Source: Chamaelirium japonicum (lineage: Eukaryota > Streptophyta > Magnoliopsida > Liliales > Melanthiaceae). Taken from it: 64,000 nt of DNA. The stretch's first letter is position 1; every line of letters starts with the position of its first letter. Position numbers and translations under genes: made by a program. This document shows positions 55,315 to 64,000 of this stretch, one piece after another. The stretch covers positions 1,488,001-1,552,000 of the forward strand of contig CANTAL010000021.1 in assembly GCA_947650365.1 (NCBI GenBank), written 5' to 3'. Under the pieces are notes generated by a model. The model was given only the letters and a program-made list of their open reading frames with translations, ran no database searches and was not told the DNA's origin.

Positions 55315-58300
55315 TGTAACACCTGTGGTGTTAAATTTGAGAATAATAAAAGTTCACCTTGGGTATTTTCGTCATTCTTAGTCCGACTTTTTTCTCTGGA
55401 CTTGTTCTAAAAGAATAAGCCGTAAATCCATGATATATTTTACATTCATATTTGCTATGGCTTCGAACAGGTCGCAATGGCGCATCCCGTGCAGTAATCG
55501 GGTGTATGCGCAGCTAGTTTCGGCTGTTTGGTAGTTATACCCTAGAATATCGATAAATTAGCTGATATTTGATATTGTTTTATTTACCACGGAAGTTCAG
55601 TTAATCGGATCACAGCAAGGCTGGAAACGTTGGGTGGGGCTCTGAGAGAGCTTTTCAACGAGCCTGAGCTAGGGTCGATCCGATACCCGGGTGATGAGTT
55701 ATTGTTATTTTAAATTTTAGAGTATTTTCTTCTTTTTAGGAGATCTAAAAGTCAGAAAAATATATACCAAGTGCCGACTTGTTCACGTCGACGAGACCTT
55801 TCCAACGAACCCTTTCGAACCCTATTCTGACCTCTGGTTTATGAGTTAGGGCCAATTATTCTTTTCAGCCCAGTAGGTACTCGAATCGCACCCGGGTTCC
55901 TACCGAGCCCACTTCAGGGCGCGAGACCGAGCCGACCAACCCAAGGACCTGACTTCTAACCTCCTAGCTGGCTTTAAGGCTCATAATTATTCCTCCCCAA
56001 GGTAATTAAATGTTAAAATTCAGATGGGGAGGATCGAGCAAGATTTGGAGTAATAAGCCCAACATCTTCCGTTCCTTTATTTATTCCTCTCTATTAGGAA
56101 TTAAGGGGTTAACAACTGATCTTTTAAACCTTCTTTAATTACCACCATTAACAACCCACTTCTGTACTTCTCTCTTTATGAAGAACCAATCGAGAAAGAA
56201 AGAACAGCAAATTAAAAGAGGGGGAAAGAACGGAATAATAGTTATATTTAGTGAGATAGAGAGAGAGAAAGAGCAGAGAGCCAAGAGAGAGAACGACAAA
56301 ACTAAGAATAGAGAGAGAATTATAAAGAGAGATAAGAGAGAAGGGGAAGGAGTTGCAGCGACCCGGTGATCCACGCAGTGGCGAGCCACTATGAACCCGA
56401 ACCCATCAGGTAGTCCTCCCCTCCTCCTCCTTTCTCTTCTTTGTTGTAACCACCGGCGACCCATCGGCACTCCGCAACCCAAACCCATCTGCACGGTCCT
56501 CTCCTACCTTAGCCGCGGCCCACTCGGGTGAACGCCACCGTAACCCCACCTCCGGTCCTCGTCGGGAGGACCAAACCCCAGGCTCGACCGGCGATCGCCG
56601 GAGCAAAACCAAACCCAACCACCCGCGTGAGCCCTCCGGCCTTTCCCATCTCGGGCTAGCTCCGACGGCGCTCCGGTCGCCTCCTCCCATGTCTCCTCCA
56701 TGGGGGCGATGCGGGGGAGACAAGACGGGCACCATCGGTGCACCCAAACCCGACTCCCCGTCGTTGCCGTCGCATAGAAACAGCCCCCCTGTTTCACTGG
56801 TTTTAAGGGGAAGAAGAAGAATGGACTGATTCGTAATTAAAGATCTATCCCAGGGCTTTTAGAAACTAATAATACTGCAACCCGACCCGACTGCACTGCA
56901 ACCCGACCCGACTGCACTGCAACCCGACCCGACTACACAGCAACCCGACCCGCCTAAGTGCATAGCAGACCTGCAGCCCGGCCCAATAGTGAACCGGTCT
57001 GGTTCACCTGAACCAGACACATAAACCGTCTAAATTTGGTTCAGTCGCCATTTCTTCATCCGATCTTGGAATCGAACGAAACCAGCAGCATTACGACCGG
57101 CTCGAAAAAATCCTACCTGTTGGCTATAGTTAGGTACAATAATTATACTGTATAGTGTCCCATTTTATCCATGAGCCCGATCTAGTCGGTGCACCGTGGT
57201 TTGACCGCCAATTCTCCGTCCGATCTCGGAATTGGACGAAACCAGTGGCATCGTGCTCAGATCATCGATGCCGATGTATTGAACCTAGTTTGGGACCCTA
57301 GAGACCCCTTTACCCTATTGAATCGATCATAGACTGGTTTTTACCGGTTCGACCCTAAAATCTCCGACCGAAGTCGGATTCGAGCGAGACCGGATCCCAT
57401 GGGTCCCTCATCCCTAAACCAATCTTTTTAGAACCCTAGTTTGAGTAATCTATAGATGTAACAACTTATAAATTTTTAACCATGATGGTCAGTTTCTCTT
57501 TCGATGGTACACCGGACCGATAGGCGTGAGGAGCGTGGACTACCGAGCTATTCTCCAGGTGAACATGATTAATTCTATTCTAGTTAGAGTAGATTGTAGT
57601 TGTATCTATAAAATAATTAATAAAAATATATATGGCATAGTATGTCCAATGCATGTAGGCGGGAAACTGGTACTGCATGTGGGAGGTGGGCATACTATCC
57701 CTTGACTCTGAATAATAATGTAATATTTTTTAATAGCTGTAATGGTAATTAGCTCAACCTAGATTCACACTAGGATGCATGCAAACAAGTAGATACTTGT
57801 ACTGATTATTTATTAATATTTTGTTGAATGACTGTGTTTTGTGACCATGGTTCGCATGGTGCAGTCCAGTTGCTATTGAGCAACGAAGACTGGTGGTCTC
57901 GGTGGAGAGACCGGTGGTCTCAATGGAGAGACTGGTGATTGTACTTCCTCAGTTGAGGTTCTCTTCCCAGAGGGAAGACTCACTACTCACGGGCATGGGT
58001 AGGGGACCCGAGTGTACAGGATGGGAGGTGAACCACCGCCTATGTATAATCCGAATCAAGTATGTAGGGTCACAGGGTTGGGCAGGCGGTAAAGGCCCTA
58101 GTGGCCTAGTAGTCCACCCCTGGGTAATGACCCCGAAAAGCAAGGTGGGCGGGAGTGCCCCGTGATGAAAGACCAAGCCCCCTTATGGCCATATGGGTAT
58201 TTCTGGCTCTCCAGGTACACTTGGACCCAGGTTCTGTTGGCAGACTCTGTTAGAAAACTGCCGGTTCACTTTAGGAGTATGTAGAACTAACCTTTGGTAA

Positions 58301-58948
58301 TTAGTTGCATACCTTTGATCTGGATGATTACAGTCTTATATGTACTAGTTGTAATTATAATATAGTAGAATTGCCATGTGTAGCTAGTTCATTTCACTTA
58401 CTTGTAATATGTGTGTATATGGGTTGCCGCCCTTGTAGACTTCTAAAAGGGCGGGGTACGACTATGGTTTACCCTAGCTAGTTTAGGGTTAACTGTTCAC
58501 TGAGTTTACCTAGTAAACTCATCCCGTTGTTGCACACTCTTTTCAGGTACCGTAGATCCTTCTCAGACGCTTCCTAGAGGATCTTAATTAGCTATTGAGA
58601 GAGGACACTAGAGCTATTAGTCAGTTTTTATTATTTCCAGTTGGTTATGTAATAATTATGAAACTATGTTTTAGATGCTCTGAATAATGCCAGAATCAGT
58701 AATGTTTCCCCTAGTAAGCTTCTTCTCAAAGCTTCATGCCCGGTAGGCCTTTCCTCAAGGCCAAGCTATTGGTAGGCTTCTCCTCAAAGCCATCCCCTAT
58801 TAACTAGTAAATAGTTAATGATAAATTAGTAATAAATAACTAAATAATAAAATCAACCTCGCAACCTTACAACATTGACTTACCCTTATAACCCCATCAC
58901 CCCCGGGTTTGACAGGTTTACCCGTGCAGTCGGATCCGGGGCGTGACA
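55315..58948 (+). repeat. 5' LTR of chromovirus D
   Basis: About 3,634 bp from TGTAACACC to GCGTGACA, the right end fixed by the adjoining PBS. It holds a GA-rich tract (56170-56350), a GC-rich block (about 56440-56800), a 21 bp tandem repeat (56874-56953), a T/C-poor region, and a segment at 58680-58800 with repeated CTTCTCCTCAAAGC words. Open frames in it (for example 56135-56797 minus, 57893-58165 plus) show no recognisable domain. Confidence 0.82.
56874..56953 (+). repeat. 21 bp minisatellite in the D LTR
   Basis: About 3.5 copies of ACTGCAACCCGACCCGACTGC. GC-rich in contrast to the AT-rich flank. No function apparent. Confidence 0.8.
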
Positions 58949-58950
58949 GC

Positions 58951-58962
58951 TAGTATCAGATC
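58951..58962 (+). other. Primer-binding site of chromovirus D
   Basis: TAGTATCAGATC, two bases inside the LTR, matches TGGTATCAGAGC (complement of initiator tRNA-Met) at 10 of 12 positions. Confidence 0.7.
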
Positions 58963-59045
58963 TTAGGGATAGGATCCTAAGGGATTTAGTTGTAGGTTAG
59001 TCTTCTTATCTCGAACAAGTGTCTTATAGGCCTGCATTTTTGCAG

Positions 59046-60308
59046 ATGGCTGTTACCAGAGGTCAAACTTCCTCTCCTGGGTCATCAAGTGCTGCAGCTG
59101 TCCCAGACCCCATGGAGATGTTCCGTACCATGACTGAAATGATACAGCAGCAGCAAGTCATGATGCAACAACAACAAACAATGGTAGCCCAGCAACAGGC
59201 AGCTGCCCAGGAGCAGACAGCAGCAGCCCAGGCTGCTTTGGCTCAGGCTCAGGCCCAGCAGGCTGCTCGGAAGGAGCAGAGAGTGGATGCAGATAGGATG
59301 GGGAAGCTCCTAAAGGACTTTCAGGTACTGAAGCCGCCAACCTTCAAGGGTCATCCAAACCCAGTGGAGGCCGACAGATGGTTGAAGCAAGTCGGCAAGG
59401 CATTGGATGCCTTGGAAGTAGTAGGTGAGAGAAGAGTCACTCTGGCCTCCTACCAGCTGGAGGCAGAGGCAGACTTTTGGTGGGATCGGATCCAGAGGTC
59501 CCGAGGAGAAGGCCAGGCACCTATGACCTGGGAGGAGTTCGAGAAGGTTTTCCGAGAAAAGTACTTTCCGGAGAGCGTCCGAGACGAAATGGAGAAGAAG
59601 TTCTTGGACTTATACCAAGGCACACTATCTGTGGCCGAGTATGAGGCCAAATTCGATGAGCTGTCACGCTATGCTCCATTCCTGGTAGCTACGGAAGAGC
59701 GTAAGGCAAAGAGGTTCGAGCAAGGTTTGAGGCCTGGAATAAAAAATAAGATCGAGGTACTGCGGCTGAAGATCTACAGCGAGGTGGTGGATCGAGCTCT
59801 GGTGGCAGAGCGAGGCCAAGAGGATGCCAAGAAAATTCAGGAGAAGCGAGGAAGTGGTGGCAATGGAAGGAGTGATCACGGGTTTCATTCCAAGAGGCTT
59901 AGGTCTCAAGAGGCTCCTTTTCGGCAGCAGCAGCACCACTCCCAGGGGGCCCCAACTTCTCAGGGTCCCAAGTGCTTTAGATGTGGCACGTATGGCCATG
60001 TCAGGCGTGACTGCACTCGGCGTCCTTCACAGCAGCAGCAGCAACCAGCCCTACCTGCCTTGCCGTATCACCCTCGTCCAGCATTGACATACCATCCCCA
60101 ACCACTTCAGCAGAGGGCACCTCAGAATCAGCAGGGTGCCCAGCCCTACCGTTCTCCTCAACCACAGCCACTTCAGCAGAGACCTCCAGTCCGCCAGGGT
60201 GGTAGTGGCCAACAGACTCACGGTCGGACTTATGCACTCGTTGGTCAAGATATTGGAGCTTCTGGATCTGCCATTGAAGGTAGCCCTAAATCCTTTCTCG
60301 TAGAGTAG
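59046..60308 (+). CDS. gag: Gag of chromovirus D
   Basis: Starting at the first ATG (59046; the frame is open a little further upstream without ATG), 420 codons to the TAG/end at 60308. The N-terminus is Gln/Ala-rich with a coiled-coil-like MIQQQQVMMQQQQTMVAQQQ run. The Retrotrans_gag core (about residues 90-200) has PPTFKGHPNPVEADRWL, FWWDRIQ, TWEEFEKVFREKYFP and SVAEYEAKFDELSRYAPF. A CCHC knuckle CFRCGTYGHVRRDC lies at about 310, then a Pro/Gln-rich tail. It forms the particle and binds RNA. Usually this family has gag fused to pol in one frame; here the protease lies in another frame after a GT-AG interval (60280-60394). The last ~10 codons would then be intron readthrough. Confidence 0.88.
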   Translation: MAVTRGQTSSPGSSSAAAVPDPMEMFRTMTEMIQQQQVMMQQQQTMVAQQQAAAQEQTAAAQAALAQAQAQQAARKEQRVDADRMGKLLKDFQVLKPPTFKGHPNPVEADRWLKQVGKALDALEVVGERRVTLASYQLEAEADFWWDRIQRSRGEGQAPMTWEEFEKVFREKYFPESVRDEMEKKFLDLYQGTLSVAEYEAKFDELSRYAPFLVATEERKAKRFEQGLRPGIKNKIEVLRLKIYSEVVDRALVAERGQEDAKKIQEKRGSGGNGRSDHGFHSKRLRSQEAPFRQQQHHSQGAPTSQGPKCFRCGTYGHVRRDCTRRPSQQQQQPALPALPYHPRPALTYHPQPLQQRAPQNQQGAQPYRSPQPQPLQQRPPVRQGGSGQQTHGRTYALVGQDIGASGSAIEGSPKSFLVE

Positions 60309-60394
60309 CTTTTCCATAATCAGTTTTGTAGTTGTGCTCTAGTAGATCACATAGCTAGGATAAACACATTTATAACTACTTATTATTGCCTTAG
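60280..60394 (+). other. Apparent 115 bp intron between gag and protease
   Basis: The donor GAAG|GTAGCC lies at 60280 and the acceptor TATTATTGCCTTAG|GTG ends at 60394. The interval is AT-rich with several stops. Removal joins the gag and protease frames exactly, at the point where Tekay-type Gag-Pol is normally continuous. Unspliced RNA would end Gag at 60308. It could instead be a chance insertion or relic; no RNA evidence can be seen here. Confidence 0.55.
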
Positions 60395-63300
60395 GTGTTG
60401 TACCTGTGTTCACTACCCTTGCACGAGTCTTGTTCGACACTGGATCGACGCACTCTTACATAGTCCCTAAATTTATGGCTACCTTGGGGTTACAGTCGGA
60501 ACCCCTTGGTTATGTCCTATCGGTCGTCTCACCACTTAGGACTAGCATTGATGTGGACCGTGTATGTAAGAGATGTGTGCTTTCCATTGGAGGCTATAAA
60601 CTTGTGGCCGACTTAATTATCCTCGACTTAGAAGGGTTGGATGTCTTATTGGGGATGAACTGGATGGTGTCATACCATGCTTCACTAGACTGCTACTCCA
60701 AGAAGATCACCTTCCGTCCACCTGGCAATACATAGTTCTTCTTTACGGGAGCTAAGCTGGCTATTTTATATCCGACGCCTCGGCAAGGGTCCTATCTTAG
60801 CCTCCTAGCACAGTTGGCCAATGAGATTGAGGGCGAGAATCCATTGGAGCGCTCCCCAGTCGTTCGAGACTTTCCTGATGTATTTCCTGACCAGCTCCCA
60901 GGCCTTCCTCCTATTCGAGAGGTAGAGTTCAGCATCAAGCTAGTTCCGGGGACGACACCGATCTCAGTGGCCCCGTATCGGATGGCACCAGCGGAGCTAC
61001 GGGAGTTAAGTACTCAACTAGAAGAATTGCGGAGTCTCGGGTATATTCGCCCCAGTGTCTCTCCATGGGGTGCCCCTGTTTTTTTTGCCCAGAAGAAGGA
61101 CGGTTCAAAGCGGCTCTGCATCGATTATAGGAAACTTAATGCAGTTACTGTGAAGAACCGATATCCTCTTCTGAGGATCGAGGATCTATTTGATCAGCTG
61201 AAGGGTGCTCAGTTCTTCTCTAAGATTGATTTGAGGACTGGGTACTATCAGCTCAGAGTGAAAGATGATGATATCCAGAAGACAGCATTCCGGATGCGGT
61301 ACGGGCACTACGAGTTTCTAGTGATGCCGTTCGGTCTGACAAATGCCCCAGCAGCTTTTATGGACTTGATGAATCGGGTCTTCAGGCCTTACCTTGATCG
61401 GTTCATCATAGTCTTCGTTGATGACGTATTAATCTTCTCGAAGTCAAAAGAGGATAATCTTCTCGAAGTCAAAAGAGGAGCATGCAGAGCATCTGAGGAT
61501 TGCCCTACAGACATTACGAGATCACCAGCTCTATGCCAAACTTAGCAAGTGTGAGTTTTGGATGAGAGAAGTTAAGTTCTTAGGGCATGTGGTTTCAGAA
61601 GGAGGCATCTCGGTGGACCCAGCAAAAATCGAGGCAATACTAAGTTGGGAGTCACCGAGGAATGTTTTTGAGATCCGGAGTTTCCTGGGTCTAGCGGGAT
61701 ACTACCGGAGGTTCGTAGAGGGTTTCTCGAGACTGGCATTGCCCCTGACTCGGTTGACAAAGAAGGGGGTGAAGTTTGAGTGGTCGGATGCTTGCGAGCA
61801 GTCCTTCCAGGAGCTAAAGCAACGACTCACCACTGCTCCTGTTCTTACAGTGCCAATTGGTGGGAAGGGATACGTGGTCTATACAGATGCGTCCCAGTCT
61901 GGACTTGGGGGTGTGTTGATGCAAGATGGCAAAGTGGTAGCCTATGCATCGAGACAGTTGAAGCCTCATGAGCAGAACTACCCGACCCATGACCTGGAGC
62001 TTGCAGCGGTGGTGTTCGTGCTCAAGATTTGGCGGCACTACCTGTACGGAGAAGACTTCGAGATGTATTGTGATCATAAGAGTCTAAGATATATCTGTAC
62101 CCAGAAGGACCTGAATCTCCAACAGAGGAGGTGGATTGAGGTCTTGAAGGACTTCAACTACAACTTTTTCTATCACCCTGGGAAGGCCAATGTAGTAGCG
62201 GATGCACTCAGCAGAAAGTTCAAGAGTAAGATGTCGCGACTGATTACAGATAGACAGAGCTTTATTGTAGCAGTTGAAAGGCATGACTTATTGGTGCGAG
62301 AAGATCCCGCATATACTTGATTATTCAGTGTACGGGCGCAACATACGCTAGTCCAACAAGTGATAGCCTCCCAGGCCGATTATGAGGAGTTGGAGGAGAT
62401 GCGTTCTCGACTGATAAGGGGAGAGGCAGTAGAGGACTCGTCGCTTGATTCTGATGGCGGACTGAGGTATAAGAGACCGAAGGACATGGAGATTCGAGAG
62501 GAGGTTCTAACAGCGGCGCATCGCTCTCGATACATGGTACACCCTGGCTGTACCAAAATGTATCGAGACTTGAAGAGCCAATTCTGGTGGAATGGCATGA
62601 AGAGAGATATAGCTAAGTTCGTGGCCAAGTGTCTGACCTGTCAGTAGGTTAAGGCAGAACACCAGAAGCCTGCGGGACCCCTTCATCCCCTTCCTGTCGT
62701 AGAGTGGAAGTGGGAGCACATCACGATGGACTTCGTCTCGGGGTTGCCACTAACCAGGAGCAAGCATGATTCGGTATGGGTGATTGTAGACAGACTAACC
62801 AAGTCTGCCCACTTCCTTCCAGTCCGAACGACTTCCTCTTTATCGGAGCTGAGCAGACTCTACATTGCAGAGATAGTCAGATTGCATGGGATTCCAGTGA
62901 CCATTGTCTCTGATCGAGATCCCAGGTTTGTCTCAGGGTTCTGGAAGAGTTTGCAGACCGCGTTGGGGACACAGCTCAGCTTTAGCACAGCCTTTCATCC
63001 CCAGACAGACGGTCAATCAGAGCGGACCATCCAGATATTGGAAGACATGCTTCGGGCGTGTTCTATAGATTTCGAAGGTAGCTGGGATGAGCACTTGCCC
63101 TTGGTGGAGTTCTCGTACAACAATAGCTATCAGGCGAGCATTGGCATGGCTCCCTATGAGGCTCTGTATGGGAGGCCTTGTCGATCCCCCATCTGTTGGG
63201 CAGAGGTCGGAGAGCGTAGTCTTCTGGGACCAGACCTAGTGCAGGAGACTACAGAGAAGATATAGGTTATCAGAGAAAGGCTCCGCACAGCTCAAAGCAG

Positions 63301-63769
63301 ACAGAAGAGTTATGTGGATATTCGTAGACGGCCCCTTGAGTTTGAGGTCGGTGACCATGTCTTTCTGCTGGTTTCCCCTAAGCAAGGCGTCTTTCGGTTC
63401 GGAAAGAAGGGAAAACTAGCACCGAGGTTTACGGGACCGTTCGAGATTCTAGATCGAGTCGGAGAGGTGGCGTATCGTCTGGCGTTGCCACCTCGACTCT
63501 CAGCAGTGCACCCAGTGTTCCACGTGTCGATGCTCCGGAGGTACATGCCAGACCCGACACATGTACTAGATTGGCAAGACTTGGAGCTAAATGCCGATGC
63601 CACTTTTGAGGAGCGGCCGATCCGTGTTTTAGCTTCCGAAGATAGAGTGCTTCGCACAAAGACCATCAAGATGGTCAAGATTTTGTGGAGTCATCGAGGT
63701 GAGGATGAGGCCACTTGGGAAGTGGAGTCTGATATGTTGCGATTGTACCCTGATCTCTTTGATGTTTGA
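60395..63769 (+). pseudogene. pol: Pol of chromovirus D (protease, RT, RNase H, integrase, chromodomain), inactivated
   Basis: Protease (60400-60735) has the active site VLFDTGSTHSYI and LLGMNWM. RT (about 60920-61445) has [30 protein letters not shown] and FVDDVLIFS; the frame breaks just after it at a 25 bp tandem duplication (61431-61480). RT end and RNase H (61562-62215) have [25 protein letters not shown] and [10 protein letters not shown]. Integrase (about 62480-63250) has the zinc part ending [21 protein letters not shown] and GQSERTIQ. A chromodomain-like C-terminus (63610-63766) has VKILWSH and EATWEVESDM. In-frame stops are TAG 60733, TGA 62318, TAG 62645 and TAG 63263. Chromodomains of this clade are thought to guide insertion to heterochromatin. 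Confidence 0.9.
61431..61480 (+). repeat. 25 bp tandem duplication inside RT of element D
   Basis: AATCTTCTCGAAGTCAAAAG plus AGGAT (61431-61455) is followed at once by a second copy (61456-61480, last two bases differ). 25 is not a multiple of three, and the downstream RT frame is displaced by exactly one base, so the duplication alone explains the frameshift. Confidence 0.9.
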
Positions 63770-63810
63770 TTTCTGATTCTAACTAATTTTCGAGGACGAA
63801 AATTTCTTTA

Positions 63811-63822
63811 AGGTGTGTAGGT
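63811..63822 (+). other. Polypurine tract of chromovirus D
   Basis: AAGGTGTGTAGGT-type purine-rich stretch directly before the 3' LTR, preceded by TTCGAGGACGAAAATTTC, the usual 3' context in Del/Tekay elements. Confidence 0.65.
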
Positions 63823-64000
63823 TGTAACACCTGTGGTGTTAAATTTGGGAATAATAAAAGTTTACCTTGGGTATTTTCGTCATTCTTAGTCCGACTTTTT
63901 TCTCTGGACTTGTTCTGGAAGAATAAGCCATAAATCCATGAAATGTTTTACGTTCACATTTGCTATGGCTTCGAACAGGTCGCAATGGCGCATCCCGTGC
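63823..64000 (+). repeat. 3' LTR of chromovirus D (first 178 bases)
   Basis: Begins TGTAACACCTGTGG and follows 55315-55492 with about nine substitutions and no gaps. Cut by the window edge. Confidence 0.92.

Larger units (their letters stand above)
55315..64000 (+). mobile_element. Tekay-like Ty3/gypsy chromovirus D, right end outside the window
   Basis: 5' LTR 55315-58948, PBS, gag, an apparent intron, then protease, RT, RNase H, integrase and chromodomain, PPT, and the first 178 bases of the 3' LTR (63823 onward). The long LTR, TGTAACACC start, GGGGCGTGACA end, tRNA-Met PBS, GAGGACGAAAATTTCTTTAA before the PPT and C-terminal chromodomain fit the Tekay/Del chromovirus group. The visible LTR parts differ at about 9 of 178 sites. 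Several lesions make this copy defective. Confidence 0.9.

Noticed and set aside
56135-56797. Host gene on the minus strand in the GC-rich block
   Set aside because: Inside the D LTR by its boundaries; low-complexity Gly/Arg/Pro peptides without a domain. Kept only as a finding about possible capture.
1-64000. Bacterial, phage or viral operon content
   Set aside because: All recognisable proteins are plant LTR-retrotransposon products; spacing, introns and LTRs are eukaryotic.

Overview
This window looks like nuclear heterochromatin of a flowering plant. I can support no ordinary host gene in it. It is a nested pile of LTR retrotransposons (Tat-like Ty3/gypsy, an Angela-like Ty1/copia complex, a Tekay-like chromovirus) set in an AT-rich repeat mosaic, plus one small CACTA-type MITE. 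The plant assignment rests on element lineages, primer-binding sites, GT-AG introns, a plant-specific accessory ORF and a decay pattern dominated by apparent CAG-to-TAG changes. The species cannot be named from the sequence.

Layout. (1) 1-17271 and 31143-35008: about 50 partial copies, in both orientations, of a non-coding family with a TATA-like CTATAAATAA core, mixed with nearly pure A/T tracts. A pair of roughly 4 kb inverted-repeat arms can be followed: left arm about 1595-5630; right arm 35008 down to 31143, continuing at 17271 down to about 17075. (2) 17272-31137: a complete 13,866 bp Tat-like gypsy element on the minus strand, inserted in the right arm. It has 705 bp LTRs of equal length with no difference seen, and a 5 bp target duplication GTGCT. 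It carries gag-pro, pol with two RNase H domains, a plus-strand accessory gene in three exons, four repeated small hairpins and a 118-120 bp palindrome-rich tandem array.

(3) 35009-55314: minus-strand copia complex. Element A (35009-49905) has lost pol by a deletion with a 5 bp microhomology. Element B (37289-47092, TSD CTAGG) is nested in A's leader. A's 5' LTR (47952-49905) is also the 3' LTR of element C, giving LTR-internal-LTR-internal. (4) 55315-64000: plus-strand Tekay-like chromovirus D with a 3.6 kb LTR, inserted in C's leader and running off the right edge. D has an apparent 115 bp intron between gag and protease, several nonsense codons and a 25 bp tandem duplication in RT.

Relative order: the AT-rich family and its inverted duplication predate the Tat insertion. 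The A/C copia complex predates B (about 4% LTR difference over the stretch compared) and D (about 5% over 178 bp). The Tat element is the youngest. The most interesting signals are expression controls inside retroelements: a readthrough-type stop context, a possible gag/pol intron, and a spliced antisense gene.
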